64,000 nucleotides of DNA from Aristolochia californica (lineage: Eukaryota > Streptophyta > Magnoliopsida > Piperales > Aristolochiaceae): NCBI GenBank assembly GCA_029961685.1, contig JARWKL010000005.1, forward strand, positions 19,868,164 through 19,932,163, written 5' to 3'. Shown one piece after another: positions 1-13,000 of this stretch. The notes beneath the pieces are model-generated. The model saw nothing but the letters and a program-made list of their open reading frames with translations, searched no databases and had not been told where the DNA came from. The position numbers and the translations under genes are program-made. The number at the start of each line of letters is the position of its first letter. Positions within the stretch are counted from its first letter, which is position 1.

Positions 1-328
1 TACAATGCAAAAATGAAGAGAGAGATAATTCCAAAAACTGTCTATAATTTTTAGGGATTGTAAACTCTTTTTAGTTTATATATATCAGGTTGTGCAATCG
101 TCGGGAAATAGGGGAGGCGAGGGATTTTTAACTAGAGTGTTGACTCCCAATCCATAAGTCATTCCTTACAAAAATTTAGCCTGTTACGCATGATAAATCA
201 CTTTAGAATCATCTAAAATCCTTAGGTCAGCTTTTTGTAAATGAGCAAAATAATTGCTTGTTTGACTCGGGTAAATGTCCCACCACACTTTCACTTGAGA
301 ATTTAATGTTATTTTCTTTAAAAGGTTT
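1..328 (+). repeat. Partial monomer at left window edge (D-like)
   Basis: The window opens in mid-monomer at the conserved CAATGCAAAAATGAAGAGAG region. The stretch from about 170 to 300, including TAAATGAGCAAAATAATTGC and GTAAATGTCCCACCACACTT, matches the equivalent parts of the monomers at 2311-2984 and 7703-8328. I therefore assign this fragment to type D of the local higher-order repeat. The array continues to the left. Confidence 0.75.
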
Positions 329-1000
329 GGATCCATATGTCATTTGCATCTTTAAAAAATTTCAAGCATGCACATCCATTTTTTAAAACATGTGTAGAAA
401 AGACTCTCTTATAAAATTCCAAGCTATTAGGGTTAAACTAGTGGAATTTCCCAAACTTGGTTAACAAAACTTTTGTGTTCGTTTGTGGTGTGTGAATAAA
501 TTTTCTTTACTTATATTTTTTTATTATTTTAAATTCTTTCCATACATCAACTCTAACATTTTCATTTTGTTGTGATCTATTTGCCTTTTATCTCTTTTTT
601 TGTTTACAAGATGAAGGGAAAGTGAAAACTCAAGCTTTTATTTAAGAAAAATGTATACACTAAAATGGAAATGCAGAATGCATAAATGTAGAGAGAGATA
701 ATTCCAAAAAGTGTCTGTAATTTTTAGGGTTTGTAAACTCTTTTTTAGTTTTTATATATCAGGTTTTGCCATCTCGGGAAAAGGGAGGGGCGGGGGATTT
801 TTAACTGAGTGTTGACTCCCAATCCCTAAGTTAATCCTTACAAAAATATATCCCGTTAAGCATGATAAATCACTTTACAATCGTCTATGATCGTTACGTC
901 ATTTTTTTGTAATTCGGCAAAATAATTGCTTATATTACTCGGGTCAATATCCCACCTCACGTTCACTTGAGAATTTAAAGTTATTCTTTTTAAAATGTTT
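329..1000 (+). repeat. Chimeric monomer, E-type left part, A-type right part
   Basis: The first ~290 bp carry E-type marks (GCACATCCATTTTTT and CATACATCAACTC, as at 2985 and 8329). From about 620 onward it carries A-type marks (GAAAAATGTATACACTAAAA, CCCAATCCCTAAG, CCTCACGTTCACTT) shared with 5686-6356 and partly with 15377-16050. The switch lies between about 560 and 640. The preceding fragment is D-like and the following monomer is B, so two monomer lengths (the rest of E, F and the start of A) appear to have been removed by an in-phase unequal exchange. Confidence 0.72.
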
Positions 1001-1674
1001 GGATCCATGGGTTATTTGCATCTTTAACATGTTTCAAGAAAGCATTTCCATTTTTCAAAACTTGTGTAGAAAAATCTTTTGCTTATAAAATTCTGAGCGA
1101 TTAAGGTTGAACTAGTGAAATTTCCCAAACTTGGATAACAAAACTTTTGTGTTCATTTGTGGTGTGTGAATAAATTTTATTTACTTGCATTTTTTTTTTG
1201 CTTTAAATTCTTTCCATACATCAACTCTAAAATTTTCATTTTGTTGTGATCTATTTGCCCGTTATCTCATTTTCTATTTACGAGAAGAAGGGAAAGTGAA
1301 AACTCATGTTTTTATTTATGAAAAAATGTTTACATCTAAAATTGAAATGCACAATGAAAAAATTTAGAGAGTGTTAATTCCAAAAAGTGTCTGTGATTTT
1401 TAGGGATTTTAACTCTTTTTAGTTTTTAAATATCAGGTTCTCCAATCGTCGTGAAAAGGGGAGGCGGAGGATTTTGAACTGAGTGTTGACTACTAAACCA
1501 TCAGTCATTCCTCACAAAACTATTGCCCGTTACGCATGATAAATCACTTTACAATCCTCTATGATCATTAGGTCAGCTTTTTGTAAATGGGCAAAATAAT
1601 GGCTTATTTGACTCGGGTCAATATCCCATTGCACGTTCACTTGAGAATTTAATGTTATTCTCTAGAAAAGGTTT

Positions 1675-2310
1675 GGATCCATAGCTCATTTCCATCTTTA
1701 ACATGTTTCTAGCATGCACAGCCATTTTTTTAAAAATGTGCAGAAAAATCTCTTTCATATAAAATTCTGAGCTATTAGGGTTGAACTAGTGGAATTTCTA
1801 GAACTTGGATAACAAAACTTTTGCGTTCATTTGTGGTGTGTGAATAAATTTTCTTTACTCACATTTATTTATTGCTTTATATTCTGTCCATATATAAACT
1901 CTAAAATTTTCATTTTGTTGTGATCTATTTTGTTTACGAGATGAAGGGAAAGTGAAAACTCGAGTTTTGGTTTAAGGAAAAAGTATACATCTAAACTGGA
2001 AATGCACAATGCAAAAATGTAGGGAGAGATAATTCCAAAACGTTTCTGCATTTTTTAGGGATTCGAAACTGTTTTTTGTTTTATAGATCAGGTTCTGCAA
2101 TCGTCGGGAAGAGGGAAAGGTGGGGGATTTGTAACTAAGTGTTGACTCCCAATCCATAAGTCATTCCTTACAATAATATAGCCCATTACGCATGATAAAG
2201 CATATTACAATCATCTTTGTGAATGGGCAAAATAATGGCTTGTTTGACTCGGGTAAAAATCCCACCGGACGTTCACTTGAGAATTTAATGTTATTCTCTT
2301 TAAAAGGTTT
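1675..2310 (+). repeat. Short monomer (636 bp), deletion near 2210-2222
   Basis: The sequence runs TCATCTTTGTGAATGGGC where other monomers have TCATCTATGATCGTTAGG and then TCAGCTTTTTGTAAATGGGC. About 36 bp are gone, and a shared TCT/TTTG may have served as microhomology. The paired C monomer at 7033 is intact, so the loss is private to this copy. Confidence 0.85.
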
Positions 2311-5300
2311 GGATCCATAGGTCATTTGAATCTTTAAAATGTTTCAAGCATGCATATGCAATTTTTAAAACTTGTGTAGAAAAAACTCGTTCTTATAAAA
2401 TTCCGAGCTATTAGGGTTGAACTAGTGGAATTTCCCAAACTTGGATAAAAAAACTTTTGTGTTCATTTGTGGTGTGTGAATAAATTTTTCTTTACTTACA
2501 TTTTTTATTGCTTTAAATTCTTTCCTTAAATAAACTCTAAAATTTTCATTTTTTTGTTACCTATTTGCCATTTATCTCTATTTTTGTTTAAGAGATGAAG
2601 TGAAAGTGTATACTCAAGTTTTGATTTAAGAAAAAAGTATACATCTAAAATGGAAATGCACAATGTACAAATGTAGAGAGAGATAATTCCAAAAATTGTT
2701 TATAATTTTTAGGGATTGTAAACTCTTTTTATTTTTTATATATCACGTTCTGCAATCGTCTAGAAAAGGTGGAGGCGAGGATTTTTAACTGAGTGTTGAC
2801 TCAAAATCCATAAGTCATTCCTTACAAAAATATAGCCTGTTACGCATGATAAATCACTTTACAATCATCTAAGATCATTAGGTCAACTTTTTGTAAATGA
2901 GCAAAATAATTGCTTGTTTGACTCGGGTAAATGTCCAACCACACTTTCACTTGAGAATTTAATGTTATTCTCTTTAAAAGGTTTGGATCCAAAGGTCATT
3001 TGCTTCTTTAACATGTTTCAAGCATGCACATCCATTTTTTAAAACATATGTAGAAAAATCTCTCTTAAAAAATTCTAAGCTATTAGGGTTGAACTAGTGG
3101 AATTTCTCTAACTTGGATAACAAAACTTTTGTGTTCATTTGTGGTGTGTGAATAAATTTTCTTTACTTATATTTGTTTATTGCTTTAAATTCTTTCCATA
3201 CATCAACTCTAAAATTTTCATTTTGTTGTGATCTATTTGCCTTTTATCTCTTTTTTTGTTTACGAGATGAAGGGAAAGTGAAAAATAAAGTTTTGATTTA
3301 AGAAAAAAGTAAACTTCTAAAATGGAATTGAAGATTGCACAAATGTAGAGAGAGAAAATTCCAAATTTTTTTTGTAATTTTTAAGGATCGTAAACTCTTT
3401 TTAGTTTTTATATATCAGGTTTTGCAATCGTTGGGAAAAGGGGTAGGCTGGGGATTTTGAACTGAGTATTGACTCCCAATCCATCAGTCATTTCTTAAAA
3501 AAATATTGCCCGTTACGCATCTTAAACCACTTTACATTCATCTATGATCGTTAAGTCTGCGTTTTGTAAATGTGCTAAATAATGGCATGTTCGACTCGAG
3601 TAAATATCCCACAGCTCGTTCACTTGAGAATTTAATGTTATTCTCTTTAAAATATTTGGATCCATATGTCATTTGCATCTTAAACATGTTTCAAGCATGC
3701 ATATCCATTTTTTAAAACATGTGTAGAAAAATCTCTTTCTTATAAAATTTCATGCTCTTTGGGTTGAACTAGTGGAATTTCCCAAACATGGATAACAAAA
3801 CTTTTCTGCTCATTTGTGGTTTGTGAATAAATTTTGTTTACTAACATTTTATTTTTGCTTTAAATTCTTTGCTTATATAAGCTCTAACATTTTCATTTTT
3901 TTATGATCTATTTGCCTTTTATCTCTTTTTTTGTGTACGAGATGAAGGGAAAGTGAGAACTCAAGTTATTGTTTACAAAAAAAGGTGTACATCTAATATG
4001 GAAATGCACAATGCAGAAATTTAGTGAGAGATAACTCCAAAAAGTGTCTGTAATATTTTGGGATTGTTAACTCTTTTTAGTTTTTACTTATCAGGTTCTG
4101 CAATTGTCGGGAAAAGGGGGAGGCGGGTGACTTTTAACTGAGTGTTCACTCCCAATCCATAAGTCATGCCCTTAAAACATATAGCCTATTACGCATGATA
4201 AATCACTTTAAAATCATGTATGATCGTTATGGCTGCTTTTTGTAAATGGGCAAAATAATTTCTTGTTTGACTCGGTAAATATCCCACTGCACTTTCACTT
4301 GAGAATTTAATGTTATTCTCTTTAAAAGCTTTGGATGCATAGGTCATTTGCATCTTTAACAAGTTTCAAGCATGGATATCTATTTTTAAAAACATGTGTA
4401 GAAAAATCTATTTCTTATAAAATTCCGAGCTATTAAGGTTGAACTAGTGGAATTTCCCAAACATGGATAACAAAACTTTTGTGTTCATTTGTGGTGTGTG
4501 AATAAGTTTTCTTTACTTACATTCGTATATTGTTTTAAATTCTTTCCATACTTAAACTCTAAAATTTTCATTTTGTTGTGATCTATTTGCCTTTTATCTC
4601 TTTTTTCGTTTACGAGATGAAGGAAAAGTGAAAACTCAAGATTTGATCTAAGAAAAAAGTATATACATCTAAAATGGAAATGCACAATGCATAAATATAG
4701 ATAAAGATAATTCCAAAAAGTGTCTGTAATTTTTAGGGTTTGGAAACTCTTTTTTTGTTTTTATATATCAGGTTCTGCAATCATCAGGAAAAGGGAGAGG
4801 CGAGGGATTTTTAACTGAGTGTTGACTCACAATCCATAAGTTACTCCTTTCAAAAATATAGCCGGTTATGCATGATAAATCACTCTACAATCATCTATGA
4901 TCATTAGTTCAGCTTTTTGTAAATTGGCAAAATACTGGCTTGTTTGACTAGGGTAAATATCCCACCGCACATTCACCTGAGAATTTAATGTTATTCTCTT
5001 CAAATGGTTTGGATCCATAGGTCATTTGCATCTTTAATATGTTTCAAGCTTGAATATCCTTTTTTTGAAACGTGGGTAGAAAAATCTCTTTCTCATAAAA
5101 TTTCATGCTATTTGGGTGGAACTAGTGGAATTTCCCAAACATGCATAACAAAAATTTTGTGTTCATTTGTTGTATGTGAATAAATGTTCTTTACTAACAT
5201 TTTTTTATTAACTTATATTATTTCCTTACATAAACTCTAAAATTTTCATTTTGTTGTGATCTATTTGCGTTTTATCTCTTTTTTTGTTTACGAGATGAAG

Positions 5301-5685
5301 AGAGAGTGAACCCTAAGGTTTTTGTTTACGAAAAAAGTGTACATCTAAAATGGAAATGCGGATTGCACAAATGTAGAGAGAGATAATTCTAAAAAGTATC
5401 TGTAATATTTTTGGATTGTTAAGTCTTTTTAATTTTTACATATTAGGTTCTGCAATTGTCAGGAAAAGGGGGAGGCGGGGGATTTTTAACAAAGTGTTCA
5501 CTCCCAATACATAAGTCATTCCTTAAAAAAATATAGCCTGTTACGCAATGTAAATCACTTTAAAATCATGTATGATCGTTAGGTCAGCTTTTTGTAAATG
5601 GGCAAAATAATTGCTTGTTTGACTCGAGTAAATATCCCACCACACTTTCACCTGAGAATTTAATGTTATTCTCTGTAAAAGCTTT

Positions 5686-8600
5686 GGATCCATAGGTCAT
5701 TTGCATCTTTAACAAGTTTTAAGCATGGATATCCAATTTTATAAACATGTGTAGAAAAATCTCTTTCTTATAAAATTCTGAGCTATTAGGGTTGTACTAG
5801 TGGAATTTGCCAAACTTGGATAACAAAACTTTTGTGTTCGTTTGTGGTGTGTGAATAAATTTTCTTTACTTACATTTGTATATTGTTTTAAATTCTTTCC
5901 ATCTTAAACTCTAAAATTTTCATTTTGTTGTGATCTATTTGCCTTTTATCTCTTTTTTTGTTTCAAGATGAAAGGAAAGTCAAAACTCAAGTTTTGATTT
6001 AAGAAAAATGTATACACTAAAATGGAAATGCACAATGCATAAATGTAGAGAGAGATAATTCCAAAACGGGTATGTAATTTTTAGGGTTTGTAAACTCTTT
6101 TTTTTATATATATATCAGGTTCTGCAATCATTGGGAAAAGATAGAGGCGGGGGATTTTTAACTGAGTGTTGACTCCCAATCCCTAAGTCAATCATTACAA
6201 AAATATATCCCTTTTTGCATGATAAATCACTTTACAATCGTCTATGATCGTTACGTCAATTTTTTTAATTCGGCAAAATAATGGCTTATTCGACTCGGGT
6301 AAATATCTCACCTCACGCTCACTTGAGAATTTAATTTTATTCTCTTTAAAAGGTTTGGATCCATAGGTCATTTCCATCTTTAACATGTTTCAAGCAAGCA
6401 TTTTCATTTTTTTAAACATATATAGAAAAATCTCTTCCTTATAAAATACTGAGCTCTTAAGAGTGAACTAGTGGAATTTCCAAAACTTGGATAACAAAAC
6501 TTTTGTGTTCATTTGTGGTGTGTGAATAAATTTTCTTTACTTACATTTTTTTATTGCTTTAAATTCTTTCCATTCATAGACTCTAAAATTTTCATTTTGT
6601 TGTGATCTACTTGCCTGTTATCTCATTTTTTGTTTACGAGAAGAAGGGAAAGTGAAAACTCAAGTATTTCTTTTAGAAAAAAATTTTACATCTAAAATTG
6701 AAATGCACAATGCACAAATGTAGAGAGAGTTAATTTCAAAAAGTGTCTATGATTTTTAGGGATTTTTAACTCTTTTTAATTTTTATATATCAGGTTCTCC
6801 ATTCATTATGAAAAGGGGGAGGCGGGGGATTTTGAACTGAGTGTTGAATCCTAATACATCAGTCATTCCTCAAAAAACTATAGCCCATTACGTATGATAA
6901 ATCACTTTACAATCATCTATGATCTTTAGGTCAGCTTTTTCTAAATCGTCAAAATAATGGCTTATTTGACTAGGGTCAATATTCCATCGCACGTTCACTT
7001 GAGAATTTAATGTTATTCTCTTTAAAAGGTTTGGATACATAGGTCATTTGCATCTTTAACATATTTCAAGCATGCATATCCATTTTTTAAACATGAGTAG
7101 AAAAATCTCTCTCATATAAAATTCCGAGCTATTAGGGTTGAACTAGTGGAATTTCCCAAACTTGGAAAACAAAACTTTTGTGGTCATTTGTGGTGTGTGA
7201 ATACATTTTCTTCACTCAAATTTGTTTATTGCTCTAAATTCTTTCCATACATAAACTCTAAAATTTTTATTTTGTTGTGATCGATTTGCTTTTATCTCTT
7301 TTTTAGTTTACGAGATGAAGGGAAAGTGAAAAGTCAAGTTTTGGTTGAAGAAAAGTATACATCTAAAATGGAAATGAACAATGCACAAATGTAGGGAGAG
7401 ATAATTCCAAAAAGTTTCGGTAATTTTTAGGGATTCTAAACTGTTTTTTTTTTTTAAATATCAGGTTCTGCAATCTTCGGGAAAAGGGGAAGGTGGGGGA
7501 TTTGTAACTGAGTGTTGACTCCCAATCCATAAGTTATTCCTTTAAAAATATAGCCCGTTAGGAATGATAAATCATATTACAATCATCTATGATCTTTAGG
7601 TCATCTTTTTGTAAATAAGCAAAATAATGGCTTGTTTGACTAGGGTAAAAATCCCACCGCACGTTCACTTGAAAATTTAATGTTATTCTCGTTAAAAGGA
7701 TTGGATCCAAAGGTCATTTGCATCTTTAAATTGTTTCAAGCATGCATATCTATTTTTTAAAAAATGTGTAGAAAAATCTTTCTTATAAAATTTCGAGCTA
7801 TTAGGGTTGAACTAGTGGAATTTCCCAAACTTGGATCACAAAAATTTTGTGTTCATTTGTGGTGTGCAAATAAATTTTTTTTTACTTACATTTGTTATTG
7901 CTATAAATTCTTTCCTTACATAAACTCTAAAATTTTCATTTTTTTGTTATCTAATTGCCTTTTATCTCTATTTTTGTTTACGAGATGAAGTGAAAGTGAA
8001 AACTCAAGTTTTGATTTAAGAAAAAAGTATACATGTAAATTGGAAATGCACAATGTACAAATGTAGAGAGAGATAATTCCAAAAATTGTCTGTAATTGCC
8101 TTATGGTAATAGTGGAGGCAGGGGATTTAAAAATGAGTGTTGACTCCCAATCCATAAGTCATTCCTTAAAAAAATGTAGCCTGTTATGCATGATAAATCA
8201 CTTTACAATCATCTAAGATCATACGGTCAGCTTTTTTTAAATGAGCAAAATAATTGCTTGTTTGACTCGGGTAAAAGTCCCACCACACTTTCACTTGTGA
8301 ATTTAATGTTATTCTCTTTAAAAGGTTTTGATCCATAGGTCATTTGCATCTTTAACAAGTTTCAAGCATGCACGTCCATTTTTTAAAACATGTGTTGAAA
8401 AGTCTCTCTTCTAAAATTCCGTGCTATTAGGGTTGAACTAGTGGAATTTCTCTAACTTGGATAAAAAAACTTTTGTTTTCCTTTGAGGTTTGTGAATAAT
8501 TTTTCCTTACTTACATTTGTTTATTGCATTAAATTCTTTCCATACATCAACTCTAATTTTTCATTTTGTTGTAATCTATTTTCCTTTTATCTCTTTTTTT

Positions 8601-10045
8601 GTTTACGAGATGAAGGGAAAGTTAAAACTCATGTTTTGATTTCAGAAAAAAGTCAACATCTAACATGGAATTGAATAAGGCACAAATGTAGAGAGAGATA
8701 ATTCCAAAAAGTGTCTGTAATTTTTAGGGATTGTAAACTCTTTTTAGTTTTTATATATCAGGTTCTGCAATCGTCGAGAAAAAGGGGAGGCGGGGGATTT
8801 TGAAGTGAGTGTTTACTCCCAATCCATCAGTCATTTCTTAAAAAAATATAGCCCATTACGCATCATAAATCACTTTACAATCATCTATGATTGTTAAGTC
8901 TGCTTTTTGTAAATGGGCTAAATAATGGCTTTTTTGACTCGGGTAAATATCCCACCGCTCGTTCACTTGAGAATTTAATGTTATTCTCTTTAAAGGTTTG
9001 GATGCATAGGTCATTTGCATCTTAAACATGTTCAAGCATGCATATCCATTTTTTAAAACATGTGTAGAAAAATCTATTTCTTATACAATCTCGTTCTATT
9101 TGGGTTGAACTAGTGGAATTTCCCAAACATGGGTAACAAAACTTTTGTGTTCATTTGTGTTGTGAGAATAAATTTTCTTTACTAACATTTTTTTATTGCT
9201 TTAAATTCTTTCCTTACATAAACTCTAAAATTTTCATTATGTTGTGATCTGTTTTTGTTTAATCTGTTTTTTTGTTTACGAGATGAAGGGAAAGTGATAA
9301 ATCAAGTTTTTGTTTAAGAAAAAAATGTACATCTAAAATGGAAATGCACAATGCAGAAATGAAGTGAGAGATAATTCCAGAAAGTGTCGGTATTTTTTCG
9401 GGATTGTTAACTATTTTTAATTTTTACATATCAGGTTCTGCAATTGTCGGGAAAAGGGGGAGGCGGGGGATTTTTAACTGAGTGTTCACTCCCAATCCAT
9501 AAGTTCGCCCCTAAAAACATATAGCCTGTTACGCATGAAAAATCACTTTAAAATCATATATGATCGTTAGGTCAGCTTTTTGTAAATGGGCAAAATTATT
9601 TCTTGTTTGACTCAGGTAAATATCCCACCGCACTTTCACTTGAGAATTTAATGTTATTCTCGTGAAAAGCTTTGGTTCCATAGGTCATTTGCATCTTTGA
9701 CAAGTTTCAAGCATGGATATCCATTTTTAAAAACATGCATAGAAAAATCTCTTTCTTATAAAATTTCGAGCTATTAGGGTTGAACTAGTGGAATTTCCCA
9801 AACTTGGATAACAAAACTTTTGTGTTCGTTTGTGGTGTGTGAATAAATTTTCTTAACTTATATTCGTAAATTGCTTTAAATTTTTTCCATACATAAATTG
9901 TAAAATTTTCATTTTGTAGTGATCTGTTTGCCTTTTATCTCTTTTTTTGTTTATGTGATGAAGGGAAAGTGAAAACTCATGTTTTGATTTAAGAAAAAAG
10001 TATATATCTAAACTGGAAATGCACAATGCATAAATGTAGAGAAAG
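5686..10045 (+). repeat. 8-monomer higher-order repeat, copy 2, truncated
   Basis: Monomers A-B-C-D-E-F-A repeat the order of copy 1 about 5.35 kb later. The last A monomer stops after about 370 bp at the junction near 10041-10053, so the final F is missing. Monomer D (7703-8328) carries its own deletion of roughly 45 bp, in which the sequence from the TTTAGGG region to the purine tract is replaced by GCCTTATGGTAATAG. That deletion is absent from copy 1, so it arose after the duplication. Confidence 0.83.
9449..9470 (+). other. Conserved G-rich purine tract (example)
   Basis: GGGAAAAGGGGG followed by AGGCGGGGGA is the typical form of a 22-base tract found once per monomer at the same phase, about 120 bp downstream of the GTAGAGAGAGATAATTCC element. 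It stands out in an otherwise A+T-rich repeat. Other clean examples are 23785-23806 and 33706-33727. It has three runs of at least three G plus one GG, so a two-layer or bulged G-quadruplex is possible on the plus strand. It also resembles a retroelement polypurine tract, but no other retroelement part is seen. Confidence 0.75.
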
Positions 10046-10051
10046 TGCGGT
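9674..10051 (+). repeat. Truncated monomer (378 bp)
   Basis: This A-type monomer runs normally from GGTTCC at 9674 to TAAATGTAGAGA near 10041 and then jumps to GGATCCAAAGG at 10052, missing about 295 bp. The junction bases GAAAGTGCGGTGG (10041-10053) are the reverse complement of CCACCGCACTTTC, which occurs at 9625-9637 in the neighbouring monomer. Confidence 0.9.
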
Positions 10052-13000
10052 GGATCCAAAGGTCATTTGCATTTTTAACATGTACCAAGCATGCATATCC
10101 ATTTTTGAAAACATGTACAGAAAAATCTCTTTCTTCTAAAATTCAGAGTTGTTAGGCTTGAACAAGTGGAATTTCCCAAACCTGGAAAACAAAACTTTTG
10201 TGTTCATTTGTGGTGAGTGAATAAATTTTCTTTACCTACATTTATTATTTCTTTAAATTCTTTCCATACATAAACTCTAAAATTTTCATTTTGTTGTGAT
10301 CTATTTGCCTTTTATCTCTTCTTATGTTTACGAGATGAAGGGAAAGTGAAAACTCAAGTTTTGATTTAATAAAAAAGTATACATCTAAAATTGAAAAGCA
10401 CAATGCAAAATTGAAGAGAGAGATAATTCCAAAAAGTGTCTATAATTTTTAGGGATTGTAAACTCGTTTTAGTTTTTATATATATCAGGTTCTGCAATCG
10501 TCGGGAAAAGGGACAGGCGGGGGATTTTTAACTGAGTGTTGATTCCCAATCCATAAGTCATTCCTTCAAAAAATATAGCCCATTACACATGATAAATAAT
10601 TTCACAATCATCTATGATCGTTAGTTCAGCTTTTTTAAATGGGGAAAATAATGGCTTGTTTGACATAGATAAATATCTCGCCGCATGTTCACTTGAGAAT
10701 TTAATGTTATTATCTTTAAAAGGTTTGGATCCATAGGTCATTTGCTGCTTTAACATGTTTCAAGCAAGCATATCCATCATGTGTAGAAAAATCTCTTTCT
10801 TACAAAATTTCGTGCTATTTGGGTTGAACTAATGGAATTTCCCAAACATCAAGAAAAAACTTTTGTGTTCAGTTGTGGTGTGTGAATAAATTTTCTTTAC
10901 TAACATTTGTTTGTTGCTTTAATTTTTTTCCGTACAGAAACTCTAAAATTTTCTTTTTGTTCCAATCTATTTGCCTTTTATCTTTTTTTTTGTCTACGAG
11001 ATGAAGGGAAAGTGAAAACACAAGTTTTTTTTTATGAAAAAAATATACGTCAAAAATGGAAATGCACAATGTACAAATTTAGAGAGAGATAATTCCAAAA
11101 ATTGTATGTAATTTTTAGGGATTGTAAACTCTTTTTAGTTTATTCATATCAGGTTCTGCAATTGTCGATTAAAGGGGGAGGCGGGGGATTTTTAACTGAG
11201 TGTTGACTCCCAATCCATAAGTCATTTTTTTAAAAAATATAGCCTGTTACGCATGATCAATCAATTTACAATCATCTATGATAGTTATGTCAGCTTTTTG
11301 TAAATGGGCAAAGTAATGGCTTGTATTACTCGGGTAAATATCCCAATGCACGTTTACTTGAGAATTTAATGTTATTCTCTTTAAAAAGTTTGGATCCATA
11401 GGTCATTTGCATATTTAACTTGTTTCAAGCATGCATATCCATTTTTTAAAACATGTGGAGAAAAATCTCTTTCTTATAAAATTCTGAGCTATTAGGGTTC
11501 AACTAGAAGAATTTCCCAAACTTGAATAACAAAACTTTTATGTTCATTTGTGGTGCGTGATTAAATTTTATCTACTTACATCTGTTTATTGCTTTAAATT
11601 TTTTCCATACATAAACTCTAAACTTTTCATTTTGTTGTGATGTATTTGCCTTTTATCTCTTTTTTTGTTTACGAAATTAAGGGAAAGTGAAAACTCAAGT
11701 TTTGGTTTAAGAAAAAAGTATACATCTAAAATGAAAATGCACAATGCAAAAATTTAAGGAGAGATAATTCCAAAAAGTTTCGGTAATTTTTAGGGATTCT
11801 AAACTTTTTTTATTTTTTATATCTCAGGTTCTACAATCGTCAAGAAAAGGGGGAGGCGGGGGATTTTTAATTGAGTGTTCACTCCCAATCTATAAGTCAT
11901 TCCATACAAAAATATAGCCCATTACGCATGATAAATCATATTACAATCATCTATGATCGTTAGGTCAGCTCTTTGTAAATGGAAAAATAATTGGCTTGTT
12001 TGACTCGGGTAAATATCCCACTGCACGTTCACTTGAGAATTTAATGTTATTCTCTTTGAAAGGTTTGGATCCATAGGTCATTTGCATCTTTAACATGTTT
12101 CAAGCAAGCATATCCATTTTTTAGAACATGTGTAGAAAAATCTCTTTCTTATAAAATTCCAAGCTATTAGGGTTGAACTAGTGGAATTTCCCAAACTTGG
12201 ATAACAAAACTTTTGTGTTCATTTGTAGTGTGTGAAAAAAATTTCTTTACTTACATTTGTTATTCCTTTAAATTCTTTCCATACATAAACTCTAAAATTT
12301 TCATTTTGTAGTGATCAATTTGCCTTTTATCTCTATTTTTGTTTACTAGATGAAGGGATAGTGAAAAGTCAAGTTTGATTTAAGAAAAAAGTATACATCT
12401 AAAATGGAAATGCATAATGCACAAATGTAGAGAGAGATAATTCCAAAAAGTGTTTGTAATTTTTAGGGATTGTAAACTCTTCTTAGTTTTTATATATCAG
12501 GTTCTGCAATCGTCTAGAAAAGGTGGAGGCAGGTGATTTTAAACTAAGTGTTGACTCCCAATCCAAGGTCATCCCTTATTATAATATATCCCGTTATGCT
12601 TGATAAATCACTTTACAATCATCGATGATAGTTAGGTCAGCTTTTTGTAAATGGGCAAAAATAATGGTTTATTTTTCTCATGTAAATATCCCACCGCACG
12701 TTCACTTGAGAATTTTATGATATTCTCTTTAAAAGGTTTGGATCCATAAGTCATTTGCATCGTTAACATGTTTCAAGCATGCATATCCATTTTTTAAAAC
12801 TTGTGTAGAAAAATCCCTTTTTTATAGAATTCCAAGCTATTAAGGTTGAACTAGTCGATAACAAAACTTTTGTCTTCGTTTGGGTGTGCGAATAAATTTT
12901 CTTTACTTAGATTTATTTATTGCTTTAAATTCTTTCCATACATTTACTCTAAAATTTTCATTTTGTTGTGATCTATGTGCCTTTCATCTCTTTTTTTGTT

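Larger units (their letters stand above)
329..5685 (+). repeat. 8-monomer higher-order repeat, copy 1 (A-B-C-D-E-F-A-F)
   Basis: Eight monomers start at 329, 1001, 1675, 2311, 2985, 3658, 4333 and 5011. They match, in order, the monomers starting at 5686, 6357, 7033, 7703, 8329, 9000 and 9674; the offset stays between 5341 and 5392. Shared private variants support the pairing. B has ATTTTGAACTGAGTG and CATCAGTCATTCCTC. C has TAGGGAGAGATAATTCC and GGTGGGGGATTTGTAACT. D has TTTTTTGTTA and GATGAAGTGAAAGTG. E has AATTTCTCTAACTTGG and CATCAGTCATTTCTTAAAAA. F has TCTATTTGGGTTGAAC-like sequence and GTTCACTCCC. The first monomer is a chimera, described separately. The fourth anchor interval is normal, but the third (1675-2310) has a 36 bp deletion. 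Confidence 0.85.

Noticed and set aside
4485..4685. Minus-strand frames of about 66 codons rich in F, K, L and S, seen in many monomers
   Set aside because: They recur because the satellite recurs. They map to an A+T-rich tract, and their boundaries shift with each indel. Not annotated as genes.
9449..9480. Polypurine tract followed by sequence that might begin a 3' LTR
   Set aside because: No primer-binding site, LTR pair, target-site duplication or retroviral-type protein is present. Retroelement ancestry is kept only as speculation in the findings.
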